A stretch of DNA of 64,000 nucleotides, from assembly GCA_022829145.1 (NCBI GenBank), contig CM040747.1:35604052-35668051 (forward strand). Direction: 5' to 3'. The notes beneath the pieces are model-generated. The model did not search any database and was not told the DNA's origin. It worked only from the letters and a program-made list of their open reading frames with translations. This document shows, in pieces, positions 42,177-54,497 of the stretch. Every line of letters begins with the position of its first letter. Positions within the stretch are counted from its first letter, which is position 1. Source of the DNA: Albula goreensis. Taxonomy: Eukaryota > Chordata > Actinopteri > Albuliformes > Albulidae. Both the position numbers and the translations under genes were made by a program.

Positions 42177-43739
42177 CAGTGCTGTGAAAAAGTATTTGCC
42201 CCCTTACAGATTTCTTATGTTTTTGCTTTTTTGTCACACTTAAATGTTTCAGATCATCAAACAAACTTACATATCAGACAAAGATAACCTGAGTAAATAC
42301 AAAATGCAGCTTTTAAATGATGATTTCATTTATTAAGGGAAAAAAAGCTACCCAAACCAACCGAACTGAGTTCAATTTCACTAGCCCCACCCAGGCCTGA
42401 TTACTGCCAGACCTGTAGAATCAAGAAATCATTTAAACAGAACTTGTATGACAACATGAAATAGGCTTAAAGATCTCAAAAAGCAACACATCATGCTCCA
42501 ATCTAAAATGGGTCAAGAACAGATGAGAAACAAAGTCACTGACATCTATCAGTCTGGAAAGGGTTAAAAAGCCATTTCTAAGGCTTTGGGACTCCAGCGA
42601 ACCACAGTGAGAGCCATTATCCACAAATGGAGAAAACATGGAACAGTGGTGAACCTTCCCAGGAGTGGCCGGCCTACCAAAATTACTCCAAGAGCACATC
42701 TACATCTCATCCAGGAGGTCACAAAAGAACCCAAAACAACATCTAAAGCACTGCAGGCCTCACTTACCTCAGTTAAGGTCAGTGTTCATGATTCAGCAAT
42801 AAGAAACTTAAATAAGAGACTGGGCAAAAATGGCATCCATGGGGGAGTTCCAAGGCGAAAACCACTGCTGACCAAAAAGAACACAAAGGACCGTCTCACA
42901 TTTGCCAGAAAACATCTTCATGGTCCCCAAGACTTTTGGGAAAATATTCTGTGGACTGACTAGACAAGTGGAACTTTTAGGAAGGTGTGCGTCCTGTTGC
43001 ATCTGGTGTAAAACTAACACAGCATTTCAGAAATAGAACATCATAACAACAGTCAAACATGGTGGTGGTAGTGTGATGGTCTGGGGCTGCTTTGCTGCTT
43101 CAGGACCTTAGCAACTTGCTGTAATTGATGGAACCATGAATTCTGCTCTCTACCAGGAATCCTGGTAGGAGAATGTCCGGCCATCAGTTTGTGATCTTAA
43201 GTTCAAGCGCACTTGGGTTATGCAGCAGGATAATGATCCAAAGCACGCCAGCAAGTCCACCTCTAAATGGCTAAAAAAACAAAATGAAGGTTTTGGAGTG
43301 GCCTAGTCAAAATCCGGACTTAAATCCAATCGAGATGCTGTGGCATGACCTTAAACAGGCCGTTCATGCTCGAAAACCCTCCAACGTGGCTGAATTAAAA
43401 CAATTCTGCAAGAAGAGTGGGCCAAAATTACTCCACAGTGATGTGAAAGACTCATTGCCAGTTATCGCAAATGCTTGATTGCAGTTGTTGCTGCCAAGGG
43501 TGGCACAACCAGTTATTAGGTTTAGGAGGCAATTACTTTTTCACATGGGGCCGGGGTTGGTTTGGATAGCTTTTTTCCCTCAACAAATGAAATCATCATT
43601 TAAAAACTGCATTTTGTATTTACTCTGGTTATCTTTGTCTGATATTAAAGTTTGTTTGATGATCTGAAACATTTAAGTGTGACAAAAAAGCAAAAACAGA
43701 AGAAATCTGTAAGGGGGCAAATACTTTTTCACAGCACTG
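42177..43739 (+). mobile_element. Tc1-like transposon with long inverted repeats
   Basis: The 1563-bp element starts CAGTGCTGTGAAAAAGTATT and ends with its reverse complement, with TA at 42175-42176 and 43740-43741. The inverted repeats extend about 160 bp with few differences. The plus-strand transposase has a helix-turn-helix part (ALGLQRTTVRAIIHKWRKHG, 42577-42635; LPRSGRPTKITPRAH), then ILWTD at about 42946-42960 and a broken middle (QDNDPKHASKST near 43230-43262). SQNPDLNPIEMLWHDLKQAV follows at 43306-43365. Stops and frame changes lie between the first and second catalytic Asp regions, so it is inactive. Confidence 0.95.
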
Positions 43740-43741
43740 TA

Positions 43742-44270
43742 ACTTACCACTTTTGCACAAGAACAGTGTTAAAAAGGAAGATTTGTTGGTTTTCAGATTT
43801 GAACACCTCTGCATCGCATCCTTGAGGCAGTGGTTTTATTATTTAAGCCATCGAAAACATATCTTTGTATGGGCCTTCATACCAGTTGAGTAAACAAAAT
43901 GACATTGACCAAACCTAGGCATTTGGAGGGAACTGTAAACATTTTACAATTCAAATGTTTCTGATAAGATTCTGAAAAAAATCATACATCATTTTGCTGA
44001 TATCAGTTGTATTTTCAAATATTTTGGTGAAGTTTGATCAAACAAATAGAAAATGATGCGCATACAGTACAAATTACAGTAAGACGTTGAGTATTGCTGT
44101 GGTCTCACCATTTGACATGCCTGAACATGATTTGAAACAGATGATATCTAGTGTCAAAGAATATCAAAGAATCTCTGTGCCAAAATGGTTCAATTTCAAT
44201 GATGACATTAAGATGTTAATTGATTTAGTATATTTGTAAAATTGGAGTTTGTGATGGACCTTTGAATTGG
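43742..44270. other. No gene seen
   Basis: AT-rich spacer between the Tc1-like element and the unclassified repeat cluster. Confidence 0.5.
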
Positions 44271-46165
44271 CCACAGGTTGCAGTGAGGCAAACTGAGGCA
44301 CACATCGTTTGATATGCTAGAAAAGCAGCCTTGAGTAGTGGGTAAGATTTGGAACCTATATGCCAAGTTTGGAAGCTGTAGCTGCTATGGTTTTCGAGAT
44401 CTAGATACTTTTAGAGGAAAAGTAAGAAAGAATAATAATAATAATAATATTAATAATATAATAATAAATATACCTGATGAAAGGGCCTCACACCTATGGC
44501 TCGTGCATGTTCATGTGGACATACAAGTACATCACGGAAGTCCACAAACCCGAAAAGAATACAAATCTGATGAAATGCCAATTCTAAGCCACTTCCATAA
44601 AAATCCAATCAAAAACAGTGTTTTCTTAATTATAGCGTACATTTTTACAGTAGCTCAGGAAATGATCCCGATGACAACCCTAAAGTTTGGTTCAAATGCG
44701 TTGATGCGTTGGTGAGATATGGCATTGTTTCCTGTTTGGTGTCTTTGCTGCCACATTAAAAAGATGATATCCAGTAAACGACTTTGAATATCCAAAAAAA
44801 AAGGAAAAAAATTGTGTGAAGGTGATCTGTGCCAAGTTACATGAATATTGGGCCAAAATTGAGGGAGGACATACATAAAAACAATTTCTGATAAAATTCT
44901 AAATTACAGAAAAATTTTCATGTCAAAAAATTACCTCATAGGTATCATCAGCTTGGCCCAAGGAATAAATACATAAACAAACAAACAAACAAACAAACAA
45001 ATAAATAAATAAGAAGAAGAAAACTAACAAAACAATAAGTGCCTCTGCACCTACAGTGCTCGTCCCCTAAATAATACGTATCATTGGACTTGGCTCAATC
45101 CATAGACACCTCATTTGTGAAAATTGGTCAAGGGCGTCAAAAGTTACGTGGACAAATGTAACTTCATATTTTGGCCTGATGGTGGCGCAACAGCAAAGCT
45201 AGGAGGTATTGAAAATTTGCTCATTTGATATCCAAAGCCTCCTGAAATCAGTGTGCCAAATTAAATAACAAGCAACCATACGGTTCCAGCTCTTCCCATT
45301 GACTTAGATGACGGAAAATTATTGTTATTGATAATAATAATAATAATAAAAATAATAATAATAAAACTAACAAAAACAAAAGGTGTCTGTGCACTTACGG
45401 TGCTTGGCCCCTCATAATACATATAGCTGCAAGCAGTGATGAGAGGGCAGCAGTCCAGCAGGGCAGAGTCACCATGGCAACTAGACCTGATCATGTTAAA
45501 AGCGTGGCTGTAAGCACTGATGTTTGGTGTAAATGAGATATGAGCTCATGTCCTGTTTGGGTCATTTGCCTTTGATTTGTAAACACTTCCTGTTTGGTGC
45601 CAAATTCAATTTAGCTGTACCGGTTTCAAAAATTAAAAACATCTGATAACTTTTGTGAGGCTTGGTCTGTGCCAATTTTTGGGAAGATTGGACAAAAGTT
45701 GTGGCCAGTGAAATTTTTAAAATCTTTTTCATAAAATCCAATATAGCGGAAAATCCAACATGTCAGAAATTGATATCATGGATTGAATTCGGCTTGATCC
45801 AAGGAATCCAATGGTACCTCATTTTTGAAAAAAGATTCAAACGTTACATGCATAAATTCACCTCCAACTTTGACCCATTGGTGGCGCTAGTGTGCACAAG
45901 GTGCAGACATGAAACTTGGTAAAAAGAATCAGGGGTCTGTCCCTAACCAGTGTGCCAAATTTCAAAACTTTCAAAACATATGGTTCTTGGGGCTGCCATA
46001 GACTTCAATGGCAGAAGAAGATGATTATGCATAACAATAAGAAAAGGTAGAAACTCAATGGGTGCCCACTAATAAGAAAACTAACAAAAACAATAGGTGC
46101 CTGTGCACCTGTGGTGCTCAGCCCCTAATAATATTCCAAGCAAAAAAAAAGAAGATTCCCAGAAA
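44271..46165. repeat. Cluster of unclassified interspersed repeat copies
   Basis: Three diverged copies of a terminus of the form GGTGCCTGTGCACCTGTGGTGC...CCCCTAATA lie near 45037-45075, 45375-45415 and 46090-46132. Each follows AAC/AAT-type simple sequence ((AAAC)n at 44974-45012, ATA runs at 44430-44470 and 45330-45365). The middle copy matches the block at 7900-8000 in inverted orientation. No coding sequence was recognised. A non-autonomous or non-coding element is likely, with class unknown. Confidence 0.65.
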
Positions 46166-47019
46166 CTTCAGTGCTTGGACCCCTAATGACAGCAGTTAAA
46201 CCAAATTAACCAAAAGTAACCAAATAAATGACACGAGAATTCATACACAAATTTAAAAAAAGGAAACACTCCATAGATACATGCATAAAAACATAATTAC
46301 ACATTATACACATAAATTAAAACAAATCATTTAAAACGCTCTCCATCTCTCTTTTCTGCAGATGGAATTCAGTAGCAGGGTGTTCCACCTAACCACAATT
46401 TTGTGAAGACTCTAATGAGACATGACACCATTGGAAAGGTGGAGGATGCCGAGCAGAAAGCTGTGTAGTTTAACAACCAGGAGGAAGGTGATTTAGACTA
46501 CTTACTGTTCAGTTCTACAGTTTTGAAACTGTGATTGCAGTTTTGCGCAACTAAACAGTGCTACCGCATCACTGAAGGTGTCTGTGCGGAACTGTAAGTA
46601 AGATATGCTGTGGTGTAGCAGAGAGAAGAATCCAATGCTATATAAATCACTGCAGACCATCAGCTAGCGACAGGTGTGTGTGTGCATGAGTGTGTTCTGA
46701 GACCTGCTAGAGTTATTGCGACTAATCCATGATGACTCAACACAATTAGATGCTTATTCAAAAAGCCACACTTTAAGTTCTGTTCTTTACTTCATGTACA
46801 GCTAAATAAAATATTTAACTGGGTGTCTAACTAGCTTGACCAATCTACTTCTTCCATCCCAGTTACTGGTCTCTAGCTCAGTGTGTGTGGATCCAGTTAA
46901 AATGACCTGAACGCTTAATGCTTTCCTCCCTTATTTTAATGTTTTAACAGTTTGTATAAACTTTTCTGCTGCAATAAATATAATAGCAGCAAATAATAAA
47001 TGTACCCTTCCCTCAGCAA
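46166..47019. other. No gene seen
   Basis: Non-coding DNA; 46335-46500 has a pyrimidine tract plus CTGCAG resembling an acceptor, but no supported exon follows. Confidence 0.4.
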
Positions 47020-47410
47020 GACCTCTTAGGGGATAGGGGCCTTATGTGGTTCTGTATGTAAATGAATAGGGGCCTCAGTGTAAGGACATACAGGTTTAAG
47101 AGTAAGGGGATAGAGGCCATAGTTTAGGGGGATAGGGGTCTTAGTGTGAGGGGATGGGGGCCGTGATGTAAGGGGATAGGGGTCTTAGTGTGAGGGGATA
47201 GGGCCCCTAGTGTAAGGGGATAAAGGTTTAAGTGTAAGGGGATATGGGTCTTAGTGTTGGGGAATACGGATATGCATAGTGTAAGTAGAGATGATAGGCA
47301 TCTTTATGTCAAGGAATAGGGATCTTTCAGTAAGGGGATAGAGGCCATACTGTAATGGGATAGGGTGGGTGTGTGTAAGGGTATATGAGTCTTAACATAG
47401 GGGATAGAGG
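47020..47410 (+). repeat. G-rich minisatellite
   Basis: About 14 diverged units near 27 bp built on GGGGATAGGGG-TCTTAGTGTAA. Closely spaced runs of three to five G give quadruplex potential on the + strand. Confidence 0.85.
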
Positions 47411-47429
47411 TACGTGTTTAGAGAGAGTG

Positions 47430-47765
47430 AGGATGAGTTGTCACATGGAACTAGTGGCTGGAGTCTGGCCAGGAGAAAGAGAGGCTGTACGTGCAAGACT
47501 GCAGCAGGGTGGCCCTTGGCTGGCCACGCAGCAGTGCACCAGCTTAATGTTGCACTTGTTTCAGAAACACAAAAACACAATTGCTCCCTTGTTGTTGATT
47601 CAATCGTGCCTTTCCCAAAGATCAATGGCAACAGAGAGGCTAAAAACTTCCCCTGCAGCCTCTGCCAGGGCTGACACAGGCAGAGAGAGGTAGCGTGAGA
47701 GACAGCCAGCCCAGCAACAGCTCAATGGAGGGCGCTAATGAGAACCCAGTGCAAACAGCTAAAAT
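47430..47765. other. GC-richer block, candidate conserved non-coding element
   Basis: Higher-complexity sequence between the minisatellite and AT-rich DNA, with overlapping open frames in two phases but no recognised protein. It could be regulatory; nothing here proves it. Confidence 0.25.
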
Positions 47766-50581
47766 AGATTTCATACAGATTTAATAGCCATTATATGTGT
47801 GTCTTGGTAAAGTTTTAAGAGATAATCTGAGTGTAAATGCTCTGAGCATGAGGGGTATTGATTTCATGTGTGACACGTCTTAACTCTGGAATGGAAATGT
47901 TTCTTTACACATGAAGCCTGACCTCCAAAAATGTTTCCTGATTGGGAGACGAACAGATGTGGAAATTTACCATGTATTAATGAATCCAAGCATAATATAG
48001 GCCTAAATGTATTAAATATGTATCAACATATTCTGTAAAATTAAAAACATGTAACATCCAGACAGCCTTGGATATTGAGCATTTCACCTAGTTTCCAAAA
48101 TTTCCATTCAAACCACTGACTAATATTACATAAGCTTACATAACAAACACTTGCACCTTGGTCAGACACCTCAGCTGATATATTCCAAGCTCAGATGGCA
48201 TGCTATGTCCTCCATATTCCTCATCTTACTTTCTGTATTGTTGTGACCGAGCTCTGTTGTGGCCGAGCTCAGAAGCATCTCAAATAAAGCCAGCTCAAGC
48301 TGCCTATAAGCTTTCCATTTCAGCATGACTGGCTTTCTATACTGATAACAGTTGCATTCATGATATATTAACTTATGTATTTCTTATATGAAATCACATT
48401 TATATTGTGAAGATTGAGAATATGCATTGCATTAATAATTCTTGAACACATATTTGGTGTGGTCATAACTTACATGTATAAACTGAAATTTTGGTCATCA
48501 ACATCTCCACCTTTTCAGCACCAATTTTCAAGCCATTTAGAAAATGTATTCATCCATTTTCAAATGTGAAGAACAACTAAATTAGCTGAGAAATGAAGAC
48601 TTTTTTCAATCCAACAACATAACTCAAGTTTTGTTTCTCTGATTGCTAACCTCAATAACACTAGTTCAACATTCTAAAAATAACTGTTCAGAATCTTAGT
48701 TGGACTCCAGTTTTTTTTGTTTCCAATAAATATCAGTGATCACTCTGTCAGACCAGCACCAGCTGCTAGGTAATGGAAGCCCAGCCCCTTTATCATTCTC
48801 TCAATTTTGGTTTATGCCCTTCATGCAAACACAATGCAAACCCAAAAAGATTCAATTTTTCCCATCTCAAATCCCATAGCCCCCAGACACCGGTTTCTTC
48901 ATTTTAAATAATAAACTTTGTTCTTGAACTTAAGATTCTTGTGTCTGTGTCCCTTTATGTTGTGGCCCTTAAGTAAGCTGGACCCAGAGCACAACACAAA
49001 CAACAGAAATGGGATAAAAGGAAATGCTTTATTTGTATGAATAAAGTGCCCTTTTTGGAGGTGGCTCATGGTTTTACGTAATTCTGCATGCTCTCTGTTG
49101 CACATCTCTCTATTTCCATTCCAGTTAGATTTATTTACAATTTTTCAATGTTCAATAACATACAGCTCCATGCGTCTGACAACGAGCTACCTATCATTCT
49201 GATAACCAGCACCTTGGCTTCATTTACGCGGTCTGTCTCCTCAGAGGCTTCCCTAGCCTCCTGTCTGCCCAGATGCTGCTCTGCATCCCTGCTTTCCACC
49301 ACTGCCCCGCTCGCTTCCAGTCGGCACCTTCACCTGGGCCAAAGGTCCAAGTTGGGCTTGCCAGACTGGACTGCTGTTCTCCTTCAGTTGGACCGATCTG
49401 GGATGTTGCTGGACTACTGGAAGCTTCCTGATTGATCAGGCTCGGATTACATCTTGCAACAATCAAGCACCTGATGACATCACCACTCCAACTGCATCGC
49501 CCTCGGCCTACCTCCTCCGCTTGTGGACCTGCCCTCCGCTGTTTACCTCTCTGTCTACTCCTCTGCCACCTTCTCTGCCAGCTAGCTCAACTATCTCTCT
49601 CTTTTCTGAATCTCTGCTGCCTTCTTCTGCAGTTTCACATGCCCTCCCGACTACAACCTCCACCTTCATGTCCAAACTCCATTTACTGGGTTTGTCTGCC
49701 CTCCCTCACAACACAATCAAGACTCGGAGCCTGGGGCTCTGTGAGTTAACAAAATCATGCTGCTTGATGCCCTAATTCAGCTGTGATTGTTTTCCTGGTT
49801 TTAACTGGTTTGTTAGGTCTTCTGTCTTGCATTACACGTCAATCAATTAGCTGTCCTGCTATGCTGCCTGTTGAACTGCTGTGGTTCTATTCAGCTGTAA
49901 TTTTTGTCAGAGTTTTTAAACCATTTGATACATTTTCTTCCACGTATCGCAAATTTAATGTTTCTATCCCTATCTGCAAGGTTTGTACAGCACATTATAA
50001 ATCAGCTTTGTCGTGTGAGCTGTAGGGTCCTTAGCAAACGGGTCTACCAAAGTGCACACCCTGACATCACCAGTGAGAGCGTGTTTTGAACACTGCTTAA
50101 GACAGTCCATGTGCGCTCCTGTACACCAATACTGTAGTGCCAGAAACACGCAAAAGGCAATAAAACTTAAGCAATAAAAGGACAGACAAATTCCCTCTTC
50201 TCTTTTTGTTTCTTCATGTCTCTCCTGTCTCTTCTTGCTCGTCTGCCCCTGGCGCACGAAATGCAAGCAAGAAACTCTCGCTCCAGGCCAGCATTTCGTC
50301 TCGGAGGCAAGCGCTCAACCATCCTGCACAGCACGATGCATTACTGGCCTACTTCATGCGAGGGATCCACAGCCATCCTGCGTGGTAACCTGAACACTTG
50401 TCTTAGCTTACTTGACAGCATCTAATACATCAAACAACAGTGAACCAAATCATCCAATCCAGATCTGCAAACTCGAATGACACTAGCTGTGGAATTTGGA
50501 GCATTATTTAGCACCATGCACACTACTGACCCTTGTACATACAGATAGGAACGTGCCCATATGCATGCACGAACACTCACA

Positions 50582-50582
<1 letters not shown>
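47766..50582. other. No gene recognised
   Basis: Mostly AT-rich. 49200-49760 is pyrimidine- and C-rich with several open frames of 84-115 codons (Leu/Ser/Pro-rich), which fits composition rather than a gene. No repeat family recognised. Confidence 0.4.

Positions 50583-50643
<61 letters not shown>
50583..50643 (+). repeat. (AC)30 microsatellite
   Basis: About 61 bp of uninterrupted AC. Confidence 0.98.
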
Positions 50644-50647
<4 letters not shown>

Positions 50648-51031
50648 CATATACACTTTCCTCGCATTTAATGTTATCGATACTTTTCTTGGTACTGCTT
50701 ACGCTACACAGAGAGAATTTTAGCTTGGCTTCCCTGTCCTGATGACAAGTAGTACATCGCTAGCGTAACCGGTGTAACACTAAAAAATAAGAACATAAGA
50801 ACATATTATGATGAGGACAGGCCATTCGGCCGAACAAAGCTCGCCATTACATTATCAAGAGTATTATCAAGAGTATCCAAAACTGCATCAAGTCTGGACT
50901 TGAACACAGCAAGGGTCTCTGCCTCAACTACATGACCTGGCAACCTATTCCATGTATTCATAACTCTTTGTGTGAAATAATACTTCCTTACATTGTATGT
51001 CCATGTATGTCCCCTTGTCCTACAGACTAAC

Positions 51032-51715
51032 TCACCTTAAAAATGTATTGTAGTTAACCTTTTTGAGTCCCTTTATAAATTTAAAAACCTCTATTAAGTC
51101 ACCCCTTAGTCTCCTCTTGCTGAGTCTAAATAGGTTAAGTAACTTGAGTCTTGCCTCGTAGCTTTTATGTTTCATGCCAGGAACTAATTTAGTTGCCCTC
51201 CTTTGTACTTTTTCAAGAGCCTTGATATCTTTCTTATAGTGCGGTGCCCAGAACTGCACACAGTATTCCAAGTGTGGTCTAACTAATGCGTTGTATAATT
51301 TTAATATAACCTCCTTAAATTTATAATCAATACTTTTGGCTATATATCCCAGCATCCTGTTGGCCATTTTTACTGCTACAGCACACTGTCTAGATCCTGT
51401 CAAGCTTTGGTCAACTATTACTCCCAAGTCTTTTTCAGATTGAGCACATTCTAGTTTACTTCCTCCCATGAAGTAGTCTTGTCTAAGATTCTTATTTCCC
51501 ACATGCAAGACTTTACATTTACTTATGTTGAATGTCATCTGCCAGGTATCTGCCCACTTATGGACGCTGTTTAGGTCTTCTTGTATTACCTTAGTTGATT
51601 CTATACTGTTGGCTAGACCCCCTAGTTTTGTGTCATCTGTAAATTTTACGATTTCACTACTAATCCCTGCATCAAGATTGTTTATGTAAATAAGGAAAAG
51701 CAAAGACCCCAACAC
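51032..51715 (-). pseudogene. CR1 ORF2 reverse transcriptase, C-terminal half
   Basis: The 227-codon frame starts GSLLFLIYINNLDAGI and covers VKFTDDTKLGG. The catalytic motif here is F-T-D-D where most CR1 elements have F/Y-A-D-D, a change likely to weaken or abolish polymerase activity. It then has CVQFWAPHYKKDIKALEKVQ and [20 protein letters not shown], the CR1 hallmark C-terminal region, ending in KKVNYNTFLR. The upstream half is in another frame at 52240-51812. Confidence 0.88.
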
Positions 51716-51811
51716 CGATCCCTGCGGGACTCCACTTCTTACAGGACCCTGCTCTGAAACAATTCCTCCAACAGTTACACTCTGCTTTCTACCAGTCAGC
51801 CAACTTCGAAC

Positions 51812-52628
51812 TCATTCAGTGATAGCTCCTGATATGCCTGCAGATTTCATTTTCACTATGAGCCTCTCCTGCGGAACTTTGTCAAATGCCTTTTGGAAGT
51901 CTAAATAGATAATGTCATGAGCTTGGTTTGCATCTAAACATGCTGTACCTTCCTCAAAAAAGTCCAGGAGGTTTGTTAAGCATGACCTCCCTCTGCAAAA
52001 ACCATGCTGGCTATCGTTTAAGATACCACTTTGTTCTAAAAATAATTCCAAATTGTCCCCAATGATGGCTTCCAGTAATTTACAAGTGATACAAGTTAAG
52101 CTGACAGACTTTGTTTTAAGTTTTCGAAGTTTATCTAGCACTTCTGTATCATTTAAATCAATTTCCTCCATAAGACTCTGAGAACTGAATGCTCCTGGAA
52201 TGCATATGAGCGAACCCTTCACTAGTGAAACTCTCCACAAAGTAGTTGTTTAGGGTATCAGCAATAGCCTTGTTATTTTTTAAACCTCTTATCTCATCCT
52301 TAAGTATCCTTTTTCGAATGTAGTATTGGAAAAAGCGTTTAGGGTTGTTCTTTGCATCTAGTGCAATCTGTCTTTCCAAACGCCTTTTAGCTTCCCTTAT
52401 TTCTTTCTTAACTTGAGCTCGCATTTTACTGTATTCAGTCTTGTTTGTCTCTGAGCTGTCTAACTTGAATTTTCTAAATGGTTCCCTTTTATGTTTCAAA
52501 CTATCATGTAATGCCTTATTCATCCACTGCAGATGCTTATTTTTCAGCTTCCCTTTTTGCAGTTGCGGAATGAATTTACACTGTACATCCTGAATAATCG
52601 TTTTAAATATGTTCCACATTTCTCTCAC
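51812..52628 (-). pseudogene. CR1 ORF2 linker and reverse transcriptase, N-terminal half
   Basis: Two overlapping frames. 52628-52158 carries REMWNIFKTIIQDVQCKFIP, then FRKFKLDSSETNKTEYSKMR and ADTLNNYFVESFTSEG. 52240-51812 carries NDSQHGFCRGRSCLTNLLDF and YLDFQKAFDKVPQERLIVKM. A stretch of about 180 bp present in copy 1 (RELAEEVYKPLTVIFKQSL-type sequence, 11650-11820) is missing between DKLRKLK and SVSLTCITCKLLEAI, so this copy has an internal deletion in the palm/fingers region. Confidence 0.85.
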
Positions 52629-52668
52629 AGTTCTACCATCTAGAAGAGTGGTAGAACTGTGAGAGAAA
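52619..52668. repeat. Same 20-bp fold-back in CR1 copy 2
   Basis: Arms 52619-52638 and 52649-52668 are exact reverse complements around a 10-nt loop (TCTAGAAGAG). They are identical in sequence and position in ORF2 to 11049-11098 of copy 1. Confidence 0.95.
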
Positions 52669-53593
52669 AAGACAAGAGTACCCAGTTTATATTTCTTGTA
52701 TAATCATGCATTTTAGTAAAGTCAGCTCGTCTGAAGTTGAAAATTCTAGCATTGGAGGATGTAGTCTTAACTCGCCAAAAAACTTCATATGTAACTGCAC
52801 TATGGTCACTTGTTCCAAGTGGCTCCCCTACCTCAGTACTGCAGATTCTATCAGGGTTATTACACAGAACCAGGTCTAGAATTTTGTTCTCTCTTGTAGG
52901 TTGAGTAACAGACTGTATCAGAAAACAATCATTTACAACATCCAGAAACTCTTCCTCATTCAATTTACCCTGACCAGATACAGTTTCCCAATTAATTGAA
53001 GGGTAGTTCAAGTCCCCCATTACTATTGTCTCACCCTCCTGACATGCTAGTGTAATGTTATCAAAGAGCATACTGTTGACACTGCTGTCACAGGCTGGTG
53101 GCCTATAAGATACTCTGACATTCAGACTCTTTTCATTTCCCCCCAGTATTTTAATCCGTATGTCTTCACTAACACCAAGGGGCTCCATACCTGGAATTTC
53201 CTGGATATTAAGATAATCCTTTACATACAGAGCTATGCCCCCTCCTCTTCTATTGGTTCTATCTTTTCTAAGCACGTTGTATCCCTCTATGTTATACTAA
53301 TCCCCATCCCCTGCACCAAGCCACATCTCTGTGATCCCAACAACATCATAGTTACTATTACTCATAACCGCTTCTAGATCCAAAACTTTATTTTTTATGC
53401 TTCTAGCATTTAAACAAAGAAATTTCAGGGTACTATGTGCGCATTTCCCATCGTTCCTCTCCACCTCCAGCTGCCCAAAACAACCTCTATGACAGTGCTG
53501 CTCTAACTGATTTGCAGTCATGGTTCCCTCACTACCAATAAAATAATTAGCCTTGGTGTGTTCTATTCCGGCAGTCTGTCTATCCCTACCCAT
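52640..53593 (-). pseudogene. CR1 ORF2 endonuclease
   Basis: 53593-53297 has LKFLCLNARSIKNKVLDLEA and VVGITEMWLGAGDGD. 53275-52640 has LRKDRTNRRGGGIALYVKDY, VMGDLNYPSINWETV and LGTSDHSAVTYEVFW. These are the Asn, Glu, GDLN and SDH motifs of AP-type LINE endonucleases. One in-frame stop splits it, just after GDGD, and the frame ends in the fold-back. Confidence 0.88.
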
Positions 53594-53639
53594 CTCACTA
53601 TATAACCTCCCTGCCCCCCCAGTCCCTAGTTTAAATACC

Positions 53640-54322
53640 CCTCTGCTACCCTAAGCATACGCTGGCCCAATGCAGCTGTACCACTCCGGTTCAGGTGTAA
53701 CCCGTCCCGCTTGTACAGGTCACCCCTGTTCCAAAAGGAGTCCCAGTGCTCCAACCTGGGCACCAGGTAGGCAACAGACCATACGAGACTCCTTGTCGTG
53801 CGAACACAATATGCTATCTACCCTTCTAATGATTGAGTCCCCCACTATCATCAACTCCCTTTTCTTGGAGGATGAGGCCGTCTGGGTGCCCTGGGGCTCT
53901 TCAGTCCTCCCACTCACAGTATCGCGGGCCAACACGTCATGCAGTGGCATGAAGTGGTTTCTCACCACAATCTCCGGAGATGCCACCCCTCTTGGGATTT
54001 TGCGCCCCTTTCTATGCTTACACCCTACCGTAACCCAGCTCTCTTGCCCTGTCTGGTCTGTATCTTCTTCCCTACCTGGCTTTGGTGAGCTCACTATCTC
54101 CCTATAGGGTGGAGTAAACAGTTCCTGGAACTCTAACAATTCAGGATTACTGTGGAGTCCAGCTAGTTGGGCCTCAAGATCAAGAATCTTGCTCTCCAAG
54201 TGCTCAACCAGTCGGCAACAGTCGCAGATGAACTCATCCTCGAGGTCTCCCTCCAGGAACCTGATCACCCGGCAACTCTCACACAGTTTTGGCCACATTT
54301 TCTCCCCAAACAAAACGCGCAT
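53640..54322 (-). pseudogene. CR1 ORF1 with esterase-type domain remnants
   Basis: The 200-codon frame (54322-53720) opens with a Cys-rich motif (CESCRVIRFLEGDLEDEFIC, then CCRLVEHLESKI), a possible zinc-binding plus coiled-coil region known from CR1 ORF1. After an acidic linker comes ELMIVGDSIIRRVDSILCS, block I of an SGNH esterase. The last block, DLYKRDGLHLNRSGTAALGQ (about 53720-53661), holds the catalytic Asp/His but lies in a shifted frame. The middle blocks (GTND-type) are absent, so about 100 codons appear deleted between CLPGAQV and the HWDSFWNRGDLY region. Confidence 0.75.
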
Positions 54323-54497
54323 TCCCTAAATAAAGATTTACTGCCGAGGCAGAATTACCGGCTAAAAAAGTGCTAACAGCACCGAGGTGGCTCAGAGCAG
54401 CCAAAGACTGAAACCAAACACATGAAAAGCCACTGAGTAAAAAAACAAGATACAACAAAAATATGCACACAGCTAAGCAAAAGCAGACACTCTAACA

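Larger units (their letters stand above)
50787..54489 (-). mobile_element. CR1 LINE, long copy 2 with ORF1 and ORF2
   Basis: Minus-strand CR1 element. It runs from a 5' leader near 54489, through ORF1 (54322-53640) and ORF2 (endonuclease 53593-52640, reverse transcriptase and C-terminal part 52628-51032), to a 3' end of ATGTTCTTATGTTCTTAT (50806-50789). It is the more complete of the two long copies. ORF2 is broken by a fold-back at 52619-52668 and at least two other frame changes. It abuts the hAT element at 54498. Confidence 0.93.

Noticed and set aside
46335-46500. Acceptor-like tract followed by a possible exon
   Set aside because: No open frame or donor in agreement and no recognised protein.
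49088-49775. Overlapping Leu/Ser/Pro-rich frames as a gene
   Set aside because: Low-complexity C/T-rich composition explains them; no domain, splice pattern or homologue was recognised.
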